Positions 25,972-35,668 of a DNA stretch of 64,000 nt are shown piece after piece. Made by a program: the position numbers and the translations under genes. How positions within the stretch are numbered: position 1 is the stretch's first letter; every line of letters starts with the position of its first letter. The notes under the pieces were generated by a model. That model did no database searches and was not told the origin of the DNA. It was given only the letters and a program-made list of their open reading frames with translations. Origin of the DNA: a bacterium SCSIO 12844. Its GTDB lineage: Bacteria; Pseudomonadota; Gammaproteobacteria; Francisellales; Francisellaceae. The stretch spans positions 1,426,001 through 1,490,000 of the forward strand of contig CP073743.1 in the NCBI GenBank assembly GCA_024397935.1. The letters run 5' to 3'.

Positions 25972-26547
25972 TTAATATGGCATTGGCCCTAACTCTTCTT
26001 CATGAGGGATTGGTAAACCTTTATACCTTCCGGTTGGGTTAGTAACCCAACCCTTAGTTATTCTTGCATAGCTTAATAAGGTTTGCTGTAGCCAAGGTAG
26101 ATACTCTGTATCAGAAGTATTTAATACATGCGCTCTTGCTTCTGTATCAGAAACATTAAATCCAAGATGTTCTAACACTTTAATTGCAGTAGTTACGCTA
26201 TTTGCATCGGGTTTATAGTGTCCAGAAGCATTATCTACCCATGAAATACTATAGTCATCATCAACTTCAAAATAACCTGCTGCCAATATAGGTTGTCCTC
26301 CTGCAAGTTGAGAGTGAGAACGATATTGCTCACCAGTTTTTTCATCTACAGGTAGATAGCGAAATGAACTTGTTGGTTGTGAAGTCAAAACATACATATA
26401 TTTGCCTGGTTCTATGGACTCTCTGTTCTTAGCTGTAATTTCCCAGTGCGAATAACTATTAAAATCATAATGACGCCAACCAATCCAATCACCAATATAT
26501 GCATTCCAATTAACTTGAAATTCAGTATTTGCATTATTTTTTTTCAT
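25972..26547 (-). CDS. Unknown protein with SGHYKP motif
   Basis: Not recognised. The likely start is ATG 26547 (191 residues), preceded by AAGGG; a frame extending to 26601 would add a Lys/Ile-rich leader without a ribosome site. It is aromatic-rich at the N-terminus (NWNAYIGDWIGWRHYDFNSY) and has the segment SWVDNASGHYKPDANSVTTA. An SGHY/F-x-P motif of this kind recurs in a range of secreted toxins and effectors, where it marks a folded domain next to the catalytic site, but I cannot name the family. There are no signal peptide or membrane helices. It is divergent from elbB. Confidence 0.6.
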   Translation of the reverse strand: MKKNNANTEFQVNWNAYIGDWIGWRHYDFNSYSHWEITAKNRESIEPGKYMYVLTSQPTSSFRYLPVDEKTGEQYRSHSQLAGGQPILAAGYFEVDDDYSISWVDNASGHYKPDANSVTTAIKVLEHLGFNVSDTEARAHVLNTSDTEYLPWLQQTLLSYARITKGWVTNPTGRYKGLPIPHEEELGPMPY

Positions 26548-26874
26548 AACAACCCTTAGTTTAATTATTAAATATGAAATTATTTTAAAGCAGTTTTTCA
26601 TTATTGTCTGATCTTTTAAATGACAATTGAAATATAAATAGTGTTGAAATATATCCCTATATATTTTTGTATAAATTAAACTTAATTTATTCGATTTTAG
26701 TATTTAATTAATTTATATAATTATTTTATTTTTATTTATAATGATGATGTGCGTTATTTTTATGCAAATTATTTAAAACAAATCGTTATTTTTTTGACAT
26801 CAAATATTTGCTATGATCAAGCATAGACAAGTTTTTATTTTATTTATATATAAACCATAAATTAGGAGTAATCT
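26548..26874. promoter_or_regulatory. Divergent region upstream of elbB
   Basis: A 327-base very AT-rich gap between divergent genes. It must contain both promoters. A TTGACA (26794-26799) and a TATGAT (26812-26817) are present but only 12 bases apart, too close to pair. TTAGGAG precedes the elbB ATG. No RNA gene or repeat was recognised. Confidence 0.4.
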
Positions 26875-27546
26875 ATGACAGAGAAAACAAAAAAGGTTGC
26901 TGTTGTATTATCAGGTTGTGGTCATTTAGATGGTGCAGAAGTTCATGAGTCCGTTTTAACATTATTAGCATTATCAAGAGAAGGTGCACAATATGAAGGT
27001 CTAGCACCCAATAGAATGCAGCATCATGTGGTTAATCATAGAACACAAAAGGAAGTAGTAGGTGAATTTCGCAATATTTTAGATGAATCGGCAAGAATTA
27101 TGCGTGGTAATATCAAAGCAATTGATGATGCAAACTTAAGTAACTATGATGCAGTTATTTTTCCAGGTGGCTTTGGTGCAGCAAAAAATCTATTTGATTT
27201 TGCTTTTAAAGGTGATGAAAGCTTTACGGTTAATGAAGATGTTTTAAACTTTGCCAAAAAAGCCTATCAGATGGGCAAACCAATGGGCTTTATTTGTATT
27301 TCACCAATGATGATGGCGGATATTTGTGGCGCAAATGTTAATATGACTATCGGTAAAGATTTAACTGCAGCAAAAGCCATTGAAGCAAAAGGTGCAAAGC
27401 ATCACCTAACTGAGGTTGATGGTATTTGTATTGATAAAGATAGAAAAGTTGTTTCAACACCTGCGTATATGTTAGGAGAAAATCCATATCAAGTTTCCTT
27501 AGGTATTGATAAACTTGTTAAAGCAGTTCTTGAATTGAGTAATTGA
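26875..27546 (+). CDS. elbB: ElbB, DJ-1/PfpI-type isoprenoid biosynthesis glyoxalase
   Basis: A 223-residue member of the class-I glutamine-amidotransferase-like fold. The ElbB hallmark start KKVAVVLSGCGHLDGAEVHE, the internal NLSNYDAVIFPGGFGAAKNL and FICISPMMMAD segments are conserved. E. coli ElbB has glyoxalase III-type activity and has been linked to isoprenoid synthesis, and its true physiological substrate is uncertain. It is a single gene divergent from the SGHYKP protein gene and followed by rlmD 61 bases on. The length is normal. Confidence 0.93.
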   Translation: MTEKTKKVAVVLSGCGHLDGAEVHESVLTLLALSREGAQYEGLAPNRMQHHVVNHRTQKEVVGEFRNILDESARIMRGNIKAIDDANLSNYDAVIFPGGFGAAKNLFDFAFKGDESFTVNEDVLNFAKKAYQMGKPMGFICISPMMMADICGANVNMTIGKDLTAAKAIEAKGAKHHLTEVDGICIDKDRKVVSTPAYMLGENPYQVSLGIDKLVKAVLELSN

Positions 27547-27607
27547 TTCTCGTTATTAAAATACTTACACTATGCCATGAATTAAAATAGGCAACCGTAT
27601 ATTAAAA

Positions 27608-28996
27608 ATGAATGATCAACTTGAAGTTACAAAAAATAAGCATAAAAAACATAAAAATAGAAGACGTCGCACTAAACGCCCTCCAGAAGGTATTTTTGAA
27701 GCTGAAATAGCCTCTTTAAGTCATGAAGGTCGTGGTATTAGCCAAATTAATGGTAAAACAACATTTATTGATTTAGCATTAAAAGATGAAATTGTATCAT
27801 TTCAGTATGAATCAACGCATAGTAAATATGATGAAGCTTTAGCAGTTGATATTAAAAAAGCATCGCCTGATCGTGTAGCGCCAAAATGTAAAGTATTTGG
27901 TTTATGTGGTGGCTGTGCTTTACAACACGTATCTGCTGATGGTCAAATTAAGCTAAAAATGGATACTTTAAAAAGTCACTTTGAACATTTTGGCAATTTA
28001 GCACCTTTAAATTGGCTTGAACCTTTAATTAATGAAAATCCTTGGAATTATCGTAATAAAGCACGTTTAGGTGTTCGCTATGTACATAAAAAAGAAAAAG
28101 TTTTAGTTGGTTTTAGAGAGCGAGGTGGTCAGTTCATTACTGATATGGAGCAATGTCCAGTTTTACACTCATCTGTTGATCAACTTATTGCAGATTTAAA
28201 AGCGTTAATTTTTTCACTAAGTTTATATAGAGAAATACCGCAAATTGAAGTTGCTGTTGACGATCATAAAACTGCGTTAATTATAAGACATTTACAAAAA
28301 TTCAATGAGTCTGACTTGGAGCAATTAACTAACTTTGCTAAAAAGCATGCTATTTGGTTTTATTTACAATCAAAAGGCCCTGACACAATAAAATTATTTT
28401 ATCCAGAAGTAGCAGAGTCAGAAAGTTATTTAAGCTATAACATAGATGACTTTGGTATTGAAATTCGATTCCAACCAAATGACTTTACTCAAGTAAATCC
28501 TCAGATGAATCAGAAAATGCTTAATCAAGCAATTAGCTTAATGGAATTAAAATCAACGGATTGTGTGCTTGATCTATTTTGTGGTTTGGGTAATTTTAGT
28601 TTGCCATTAGCAAAGCATGCAAAACTAGTAATAGGTGTTGAAGGTGATAGTCAAATGACTGAAAGAGCGTTAGAAAATGCTAAATTAAATGGCATTAATA
28701 ATGTAGAGTTTCACCCTGCAAATTTATTTGAAACGATTGATAATGCAGATTGGGCAAATCAACAATATGATAAAATCTTACTAGACCCTCCTCGTGCTGG
28801 AGCGGTTGAAATTGTCAGTCAAATTGAGCGCTTTAATGCAAAAAGAATTGTTTATGTCTCTTGTAATCCCGCAACTCTAGCAAGGGATGCTGGTATACTG
28901 GTCAATGATAAAGGATATACAATGTTAAGTGCTGGTATTATGGATATGTTTCCACATACTGCACATGTTGAGTCTATTGCTGTATTTGAAAAATAA
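27608..28996 (+). CDS. rlmD: 23S rRNA (uracil-1939-C5)-methyltransferase
   Basis: A 462-residue RlmD/RumA-type enzyme. A basic N-terminus (KNKHKKHKNRRRRTKRP) precedes a TRAM domain (about residues 20-80). Next come the Fe-S cluster cysteines in CKVFGLCGGCALQHV, then the SAM-binding motif CVLDLFCGLGNFSLPLAK. The catalytic region is DPPRAG followed by YVSCNPATLARD with nucleophile C419. It methylates U1939 of 23S rRNA. The chosen ATG keeps the full basic tail. The Cys cluster and catalytic residues are intact. Confidence 0.95.
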   Translation: MNDQLEVTKNKHKKHKNRRRRTKRPPEGIFEAEIASLSHEGRGISQINGKTTFIDLALKDEIVSFQYESTHSKYDEALAVDIKKASPDRVAPKCKVFGLCGGCALQHVSADGQIKLKMDTLKSHFEHFGNLAPLNWLEPLINENPWNYRNKARLGVRYVHKKEKVLVGFRERGGQFITDMEQCPVLHSSVDQLIADLKALIFSLSLYREIPQIEVAVDDHKTALIIRHLQKFNESDLEQLTNFAKKHAIWFYLQSKGPDTIKLFYPEVAESESYLSYNIDDFGIEIRFQPNDFTQVNPQMNQKMLNQAISLMELKSTDCVLDLFCGLGNFSLPLAKHAKLVIGVEGDSQMTERALENAKLNGINNVEFHPANLFETIDNADWANQQYDKILLDPPRAGAVEIVSQIERFNAKRIVYVSCNPATLARDAGILVNDKGYTMLSAGIMDMFPHTAHVESIAVFEK

Positions 28997-29020
28997 TTTA
29001 AAGATAAAAGGATAGCTGTC

Positions 29021-30034
29021 ATGGAAGAAAAAAGTATATTATTAGTTAAAGAGACAAAAGCAGATGAAAGACGAGTTGCTTTAATTCCAGGTGATGTCTC
29101 TGAATTGATAAGCTTAGGCTATCAAGTATTTGTTGAGCATGATGCAGGTAAAGGCGCTGGCTTTGAAGATAGTGATTATCAAAGAAATGGTGCGTTCATT
29201 CGTTATCTTGATAATATAAACATAAGTGCATATCAAAAACTCTTTGAAAATATTGATATAGTCATTCGAGCAAAACGACCTGATCGCAATCGTGAAGTTT
29301 TGGAAAACCGAGCTATAAAAGCTGGCAGTATTATGATTGGTGCGCTTGATCCACAAGAGAGAAATTCATCACATATTGATGAATACCATAAAAGAGGTAT
29401 TTGTGCTTATAGTCTTGATCAACTGGAATTGCCAGCAGAGCATCCAATGAATATATTATCTGCTATGAGTAAAATAGCGGGTCGTTTAGCATTATTAGAT
29501 GCAATACAAAAGCATCAACTAAAAGCTAATAATGTTGTTATTATTGGAGCAGGAACTGTAGGCTTTGCAGCATTAGAAGAGGCAATTAATCAAAATTTAA
29601 ATACAACCGTACTAGTTACTAATTCAGATCAAGAAGCTAGAGCTAAGAAACTAGGTGCAAAAACAATTTATTTTGATAAAGAGGCAAGTTTAGCTGATCA
29701 ACAAAAACTGATTAAAGAAATTGTAGCAGATGCTGATATTATCATCACTGGAGCAAGAAAAGCCAATCAAAAAGCCCCCATTTTAATACCTAGCACAACG
29801 TTAAGTGAAATGAAAAATGGTGCAGTAATCGTAGATATGGCTTTATCAGAGGGTGGCAATGTAGAAGGCAGTGCCCATGATGAAACCATTAAATTAGCCA
29901 ACGGTGTTGTGATTACTAATGTTAGTGGTTATCCAAAAGCGATGCCACATGAGTCAAGTAAATTATGGAGTAAAGCAAGCGTTCTGTTCATAAATGCTCT
30001 AACTAATAATCGTTTATCAATATCTAAGTTATAA
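29021..30034 (+). CDS. Alanine dehydrogenase / transhydrogenase-alpha (AlaDH/PNT) family protein
   Basis: A 337-residue two-domain dehydrogenase. The N-terminal part has the AlaDH/PNT signature KETKADERRVALIPGDV. The NAD(H) motif VVIIGAGTVGFAA occurs at about residues 173-185. The C-terminal MKNGAVIVDMALSEGGNVEG stretch is family-typical. It is shorter than alanine dehydrogenase (about 370) and PntA, and there is no membrane segment or pntB neighbour. Possible roles are alanine catabolism or another 2-oxoacid/amino-acid dehydrogenation. It is 25 bases after rlmD with an AAAGGATAG site. Confidence 0.75.
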   Translation: MEEKSILLVKETKADERRVALIPGDVSELISLGYQVFVEHDAGKGAGFEDSDYQRNGAFIRYLDNINISAYQKLFENIDIVIRAKRPDRNREVLENRAIKAGSIMIGALDPQERNSSHIDEYHKRGICAYSLDQLELPAEHPMNILSAMSKIAGRLALLDAIQKHQLKANNVVIIGAGTVGFAALEEAINQNLNTTVLVTNSDQEARAKKLGAKTIYFDKEASLADQQKLIKEIVADADIIITGARKANQKAPILIPSTTLSEMKNGAVIVDMALSEGGNVEGSAHDETIKLANGVVITNVSGYPKAMPHESSKLWSKASVLFINALTNNRLSISKL

Positions 30035-30177
30035 TTACTTGATAACTTATTGCTGATATTACTTTAATGCCTAGTTTTAGAAAAATACTTTGGTAGAATA
30101 TTTATAATTTTTTATTAAATTCTGATATAATCCACTAAAGTTTAAAAGTATGTGATTAATTTATAAATGAGTTGTGA

Positions 30178-31437
30178 ATGAGCTATCATCTATTATTTGC
30201 AGTGTTAGTGGTAATAAGTGCTTTATCTAGTTACATAAATTATAAATTATTTAAGTTACCAAAATCGATTGGAATGACAATTACAACTTTGATTATTTCA
30301 ATTATTGTAATGATGTTTCTAAAGTTGTTCCCTTCTATTTTTACGCCTATTAATAATTTACTAAGTGGTATTGATTTTAGGAAAACAGTGCTTGAGGTAA
30401 TGCTTAGTTATTTATTATTTGCAGGCGCATTACATGTGAATACAATTGATTTAAAGAAAAATCTATTATCTATTGTCTACCTTGCAAGCTTTGGTGTAGT
30501 AGCTTCTACAATTGTTACTGGTTTATTAATTTGGTGGGTAAGTGGACTGATTTCTTATCAAATATCATTGCCTTACTGCTTATTATTTGGTGCATTAATT
30601 TCACCGACTGATCCTATTGCTGTATTAGGTGTGCTTAAAACAACAAAAGCAGTTCCTAAAAAAATTAAGATGCGTATTACTGGAGAAGCCTTGTTTAATG
30701 ATGCTGCGGGTATTTTAATTTTTATTTCATTATTAAGCGTTTTCTTTTATGGTGATGAGTTTAGTATTACACATATTTCATTAGGTATATTGCATGAAGC
30801 TGTTGGTGGTATTGTCTTTGGTGCAGTGATAGGATTTTTAGCAGCAAGACTACTTAAGAATGTTGATGATAAACAAGTTGCTATTACAATTACATTAGCC
30901 GTTTCAAGTGCAGGTTATATATTAGCTCAAAATTTAGGTGTATCAGCGCCGATTTCAATGGTGATTGCAGGCTTAGTGATTGGCCATCATATGAAGAAAG
31001 AACGATTTAAAGCAAGTACCATTGTTACATTAGATAATTTTTGGGAATTAATTGATGAAATCTTAAACTGTTTTTTATTTGTATTAATTGGTTTGGAAAT
31101 GTTAACAATTACATTTCATATTGAGAGTATTATTTTAGGTGTCTTAGGCTTTATTGTAATATTTATTTCACGTTATATTAGTGTTTCATTTCCTAATATG
31201 TTTAGAAATATACGATTAAGGCGATTTTATTGGCGTGAAAATGTGTTAATGACATGGGGAGGGATTCGAGGTGGTATTTCAATTGCATTGGCTTTGTCGA
31301 TTCCAGATGATGAGGTGATTGTCTCGTTAACCTATGTGGTTGTGATTTTATCAATTGTCTTTCAAGGTGCTAGTTTTAAATGGATTATTAATAAAGTATT
31401 CCCTCAGCAAAAGCATGATAATAAGCTCAAAGTGTAA
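30178..31437 (+). CDS. CPA1-family Na+/H+ antiporter
   Basis: A 419-residue membrane protein with about 12 hydrophobic segments. The family signatures ISPTDPIAVLGVLK (ion-binding Asp) and GEALFNDAAGILIF are present, as is the late MTWGGIRGGISIALALS segment. It should exchange sodium (or potassium) for protons across the inner membrane for pH and salt homeostasis. It has no large cytoplasmic regulatory tail, so it is of the short bacterial type. It stands alone with a 143-base AT-rich upstream region. Confidence 0.92.
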   Translation: MSYHLLFAVLVVISALSSYINYKLFKLPKSIGMTITTLIISIIVMMFLKLFPSIFTPINNLLSGIDFRKTVLEVMLSYLLFAGALHVNTIDLKKNLLSIVYLASFGVVASTIVTGLLIWWVSGLISYQISLPYCLLFGALISPTDPIAVLGVLKTTKAVPKKIKMRITGEALFNDAAGILIFISLLSVFFYGDEFSITHISLGILHEAVGGIVFGAVIGFLAARLLKNVDDKQVAITITLAVSSAGYILAQNLGVSAPISMVIAGLVIGHHMKKERFKASTIVTLDNFWELIDEILNCFLFVLIGLEMLTITFHIESIILGVLGFIVIFISRYISVSFPNMFRNIRLRRFYWRENVLMTWGGIRGGISIALALSIPDDEVIVSLTYVVVILSIVFQGASFKWIINKVFPQQKHDNKLKV

Positions 31438-31560
31438 TTTGTCATAATTGCTTAATGAAAATAATGCACGTTAAATTTATATTTCATTGCAAACTATTTT
31501 ATAAAATTATATAACCTTGTAAATTATTACTCAGTTAAGATTAAAGAGAATTAAATAACA

Positions 31561-33546
31561 ATGAAAGTTTATCTATCTGAAAAGCCATCACAAGGTAGGG
31601 ATATTGCCTCTGTATTAGGTTGTAATCAACGTCATGATGGTTATTTGTCAAATACAGATACGATTGTTACTTGGGGTTTTGGTCACTTATTGCAACCAGC
31701 TGATCCAGTTGCCTATGATGAAAAATATAAACGTTGGGATATGAAAGATTTACCAATTATTCCACAGCGTTGGAAATTAGCAGCAAATCCTAAAAGTAAA
31801 GCTCAGCTTAAAATAGTCAATAATTGCATTAAACAGGCGACAGAAATTGTTATTGCGACAGATGCCGATAGAGAAGGTGAGTTAATTGCAAGGCTTATTA
31901 TTGCTAAATCTGGCTATAAGGGTGTTATTAAAAGATTATGGTTATCAGCACTAGATGATGCATCTATTAAAAAAGCATTATCTAGTCTTAAAGATGGTAG
32001 TGTTACTGAACCATTATTCTGGGCAGGATTAGGTCGACAAAGAGCAGATTGGATTTGTGGTTTAAGTTATACACGTGCAGCAACCTTAATTTTAGGTAGT
32101 GGTGTTAATTTGTTCTCAATTGGTAGGGTGCAGACGCCTTCAGTTAGATTGGTTGTCGAAAGAGATTTAGAAATTGAGAATTTTAAAGCAAAAGCATTTT
32201 ATACAGTTACTGCAACGGTTGTACAAGATCAGTTGTCGGCTGAATTTAATTGGCTTATTCCAGAGTATGCTAAGGGAGATGATGAAGGTAGGTGTTTAGA
32301 TAAAAAATTTGCCAAAGCAGTGATTGATAAATGTAAAGAGCAAAATGGTGTTATTACATCCTTAGAGAAAAAGAAAAAATCTAAAAAAGCACCTTTGGCA
32401 TTATCGTTATCGGAGTTACAAAAACTTGCAAATAGTAAATATGGTTTAAGCGCACAAGATATACTTAATTGCGCGCAGGCACTCTATGAAAGGCATAAAG
32501 CGACAACCTATCCTAGAACGGATTGTGGTTATTTGAATATGGAGCAGTTTGATGAGGCTATAACTATTTTTAATACGTTAAAATCATTAAATAATGAATA
32601 TGATAATTTAATTAAATATTGTGATCATACGTTTAAATCACGTTGTTGGAATGATAAGAAAGTATCAGAATCAGCACACCATGCAATTATTCCGACCAGT
32701 AATTCAAAAATTAATATTAATGCAATGAGTCGTGAGGAAAGACAAGTTTATGATTTAATTGTTCGATACTACTTAGCTCAATTTATGGGAGATTTTATTT
32801 ACGATGAAACTATTATACAGGTTGAATGTTGTGATGAAATTTTCACTACAAAAGGGATTTTAGTATTAGAAGAAGGATGGAAACAGGCATTTAGTAAAGA
32901 AGATGATGAAGATAAAGATGCTAAATCATTACCACCATTTAATAAGAATGATGCCGTCATTTTAAAAGATTTAGAGTTACATAATAAAAAAACAACACCA
33001 CCCCAACATTATACTGAAGCAACACTTATTTCAGCGATGAAAAACTGCGGTAGGCGAGTTGAAGATGAGAAAGCAAAGTCTATTTTAGCTAGCGTTAAAG
33101 GAATTGGTACTGAGGCAACAAGAGCAAATATTATTGAAACAATAAAAAAACGTGAATATATTAAATCTAAAGGTAAAACAAAAAGCTTAGTTTCTACAGA
33201 TAAAGCTAGAGAATTAATTAAGCTATTACCTGAAGAAATTACCAGTATAGAAATGACAGCTGACTGGGAGTTAGAGTTAGATAAAATTGCAAAGAGTCAG
33301 TCAGATTTTAAAGACTTTATGCAACGAATTGCTGTTTCAGCTTATCAAGGTGTTCAAGCAATAGCTGATCTTAAAGGTAAGGGTAATATACCGATTAAGA
33401 ATCCATGTCCTAAGTGTGGTGCTGAGCTTAGACGAATGAAATCAACCAAAGGAAAAGGATTTTGGTGGGGCTGTACCCAGTTTAGAAATGGTTGCCGAGT
33501 TGTATTAGAAGATAAACGCGGTAAACCAGTGCTTAAGAGTCTATGA
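31561..33546 (+). CDS. topB: DNA topoisomerase III
   Basis: A 661-residue type IA topoisomerase, similar in length to E. coli TopB. The Toprim domain includes VIATDADREGELIARLI. The catalytic Tyr is Y317 in TTYPRTDCGYL. The GSGVNLFSIGRVQTPSVRLV segment and the C-terminal zinc-ribbon-like NPCPKCGAELRRMK ... WGCTQFRNGC are present. It unlinks single-stranded DNA during replication and recombination. Alternatively, plasmid or ICE copies of topB are common, but the neighbourhood here is housekeeping. Its stop overlaps the end of the convergent small membrane gene. Confidence 0.95.
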   Translation: MKVYLSEKPSQGRDIASVLGCNQRHDGYLSNTDTIVTWGFGHLLQPADPVAYDEKYKRWDMKDLPIIPQRWKLAANPKSKAQLKIVNNCIKQATEIVIATDADREGELIARLIIAKSGYKGVIKRLWLSALDDASIKKALSSLKDGSVTEPLFWAGLGRQRADWICGLSYTRAATLILGSGVNLFSIGRVQTPSVRLVVERDLEIENFKAKAFYTVTATVVQDQLSAEFNWLIPEYAKGDDEGRCLDKKFAKAVIDKCKEQNGVITSLEKKKKSKKAPLALSLSELQKLANSKYGLSAQDILNCAQALYERHKATTYPRTDCGYLNMEQFDEAITIFNTLKSLNNEYDNLIKYCDHTFKSRCWNDKKVSESAHHAIIPTSNSKININAMSREERQVYDLIVRYYLAQFMGDFIYDETIIQVECCDEIFTTKGILVLEEGWKQAFSKEDDEDKDAKSLPPFNKNDAVILKDLELHNKKTTPPQHYTEATLISAMKNCGRRVEDEKAKSILASVKGIGTEATRANIIETIKKREYIKSKGKTKSLVSTDKARELIKLLPEEITSIEMTADWELELDKIAKSQSDFKDFMQRIAVSAYQGVQAIADLKGKGNIPIKNPCPKCGAELRRMKSTKGKGFWWGCTQFRNGCRVVLEDKRGKPVLKSL

Positions 33547-33945
33547 TTTATCTTTTGTAATAGCCATCTGATAGATAAAAACAGTTAATAAAGCCCATAG
33601 GTAATTAAAAACTATGTTCATTAAAAAAGTTTTTAAGCCTGCATGAATGGCAAAAAAACCACTGCCTTCAAGCGGCATTTTTACAATAAAGTTGAAAAAT
33701 ACAACTAAACTACCAAGAATAATAAACTTTAAAAAATTCTTTTGGGTATATAAAGAAATAATTACTAGTACTATAGCCCATACACCCCCCCAAACCATAA
33801 GTCTGTATAATTGATATTTAAATGCATCGTCTAAATGAATGTGAAAATTTTGAATAAATGAAAAGATAAAAATCAAAATAAAAGCACTGATTGCACCACT
33901 TGCAAACGAGCTAAGAATTTGATTGATTCGGTTGGTTTTAAACAA
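33541..33945 (-). CDS. Small integral membrane protein, unknown
   Basis: Not recognised. A 134-residue protein with four predicted membrane helices (about residues 14-32, 50-65, 72-90, 105-128). The start is TTG at 33945, supported by a good AGGAG nine bases upstream. Its last six bases overlap the end of topB on the other strand. No transporter or enzyme motif is visible. Confidence 0.7.
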   Translation of the reverse strand: MFKTNRINQILSSFASGAISAFILIFIFSFIQNFHIHLDDAFKYQLYRLMVWGGVWAIVLVIISLYTQKNFLKFIILGSLVVFFNFIVKMPLEGSGFFAIHAGLKTFLMNIVFNYLWALLTVFIYQMAITKDKS

Positions 33946-34154
33946 TATAGTTTACTCCTATGACGTATAGTATTGTACATAATTATATGCTACGAAAATA
34001 TTTAGTGTCAGCTTGTTTATCTAAAAAATTTAACACTGTATGGTTCTTAGTTGCCTAAAAATATATAGATTTATCGTATTTTTTTCAGTTTAAGTAAATA
34101 GTTAAATATTTGATAATAAGCTATTGGGGTTGCAGTGAATAAGGAAACGATATA

Positions 34155-34778
34155 ATGCCAGAATTATTAAGACAAAATGATCATAGAGTAGTAAATCTTT
34201 CAAAACTAGGTGATGAATATGTAGCTACAATTGAAGTATTAACATCGTGCTCAAGCTTTTCAATAATAGGGAAAAGTAAAGAAGGTCAATTGATTGCATT
34301 AATTGATCATGCACCCGGTGGGGATGTGCGAAGCAATAAGCTAGATGAATTTAAAGATGCTATTATAAAACATGGTATTACCCAATTAAGTATTTTAGAG
34401 ATAACAAGAGAAGATAGACTTGAGGATAGAAAGTTTGATCGTAGCCAACTTGATAATGTAAAAAAATGGGCAAATAAATTACTAGAAGAAGAAATAATTG
34501 ATGGATATCAGCTCAAAGCAATGTATGCAATGAGTCCAGATTCAATACGTTATGGAAAGTCAGGAATTTATGTTGTTCATGAGGTATTTTTGGCTAAGAA
34601 AATTGATGAGCTGGTAGATGTTGAAAAAGGAAAGCTAAATGAAGTTTATGGATTAAGTGATATTCAAATAATTGCAGACCAACAAAAGACAGCTACATCA
34701 TCTACACCATTTTTAGATAAAGCTGAGGAAAGTAGTAATCAAGTGAAAGATAAAAGTAATTGCTGTGTGATTTTATGA
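34155..34778 (+). CDS. CAAX-terminated protein with CheD/CNF-like Cys-His signature (candidate effector)
   Basis: A 207-residue protein with no signal peptide. It ends KSNCCVIL, so its last four residues C-V-I-L form a CAAX box with Leu at the end (the geranylgeranyl class) and an extra Cys, like host RalA (CCIL). The N-terminal part has VLTSC (C32), then 20 residues to IDH (H52) and a loop APGGD. This arrangement recalls the T/S-x-C ... H pair of CheD and CNF1/BLF1-type glutamine deamidases, with a following helix and strand as in CheD. A linker of Ser/Thr-rich sequence leads to the CAAX tail. It lies alone with an AAGGA site and converges on ppsR. Function is inference. Confidence 0.65.
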   Translation: MPELLRQNDHRVVNLSKLGDEYVATIEVLTSCSSFSIIGKSKEGQLIALIDHAPGGDVRSNKLDEFKDAIIKHGITQLSILEITREDRLEDRKFDRSQLDNVKKWANKLLEEEIIDGYQLKAMYAMSPDSIRYGKSGIYVVHEVFLAKKIDELVDVEKGKLNEVYGLSDIQIIADQQKTATSSTPFLDKAEESSNQVKDKSNCCVIL

Positions 34779-35573
34779 TTTTTTTGACATAATTTTCGTT
34801 GCTAACTCTTCAACAGAAAGTGCGGTTGAATTTAAAAATGGAATATTATATTGCCGGTAAAGTTTTTCAACCGCTTTAACTTCAGCTTGGCATTGTTTTA
34901 GTGATGAATAACGGCTATTGGGTTTTCGTTCATTACGAATTGTCACTAGACGCTCAACGCCAATGGTCAGCCCAAATAATTTACGTTTATGTTTAATTAA
35001 GGACTTTGGTAGTGTGAAATTTTCAATATCTTCTTCAGTTAGGGGGTAATTTGAAACAGCAATGCTATGATGTAATGCTAAATATAGACTTGTCGGTGTT
35101 TTACCACAGCGTGAGACACCAACTAAAATAATTTCAGACTGATCATATTGATTTGGGCAGGCGCCATCATCAGTATTTAAACTAAAATTTAATGCATCAA
35201 TGCGCTTTTTATATTTTTCGTAATCATGCATGCCATAAGCTTTACCAATGGTATGGGAGGATTCAATACCAAGTGTTTTTTCTAAAGGACCAATAAAGGT
35301 TTGGATAAAATCTAATACAACACCATTGGTTTGACGTATACGTGATAACGTATCAGGGCAGACAATGGTTGTAATGACAATTGGTGGGTTGCCTGTTTGC
35401 GCATAAATGGATTCAATTTCAGTAATTATTTTATTTACTTTAATTTCATTATTAATAAACGGGTGATTGGTTACATTAAATTCTACTTGGTCAAACTGAG
35501 ATAAAAGACTTTGTGCTAATGAGTTAGCAGTAATGCCAGTACCATCAGAAATCAATAATACATCACGTTGCAT
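34773..35573 (-). CDS. ppsR: PEP synthase regulatory protein (kinase/pyrophosphorylase)
   Basis: A 266-residue DUF299/PSRP-family protein. It opens with LLISDGTGITANSLAQSLLS, has the P-loop-like GVSRCGKTPTSLYLA at about residues 153-167, and a C-terminal region typical of the PpsR branch. It catalyses ADP-dependent phosphorylation and Pi-dependent reactivation of phosphoenolpyruvate synthase. The gene is divergent from ppsA, its expected target, with 95 bases between the two start codons, a conserved gammaproteobacterial layout. Confidence 0.95.
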   Translation of the reverse strand: MQRDVLLISDGTGITANSLAQSLLSQFDQVEFNVTNHPFINNEIKVNKIITEIESIYAQTGNPPIVITTIVCPDTLSRIRQTNGVVLDFIQTFIGPLEKTLGIESSHTIGKAYGMHDYEKYKKRIDALNFSLNTDDGACPNQYDQSEIILVGVSRCGKTPTSLYLALHHSIAVSNYPLTEEDIENFTLPKSLIKHKRKLFGLTIGVERLVTIRNERKPNSRYSSLKQCQAEVKAVEKLYRQYNIPFLNSTALSVEELATKIMSKKS

Positions 35574-35668
35574 AAATTTTTCTCTTAATCTTTAATTAAT
35601 CTGCTTTTTCAAGATAATCTTGCGTGTTAGTATAATGGCACCTGGAATTTTTTAAAGGTTAATCAACA

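Noticed and set aside
26794..26817. TTGACA / TATGAT promoter for elbB
   Set aside because: The two elements are only 12 bases apart, too close for a sigma-70 promoter.
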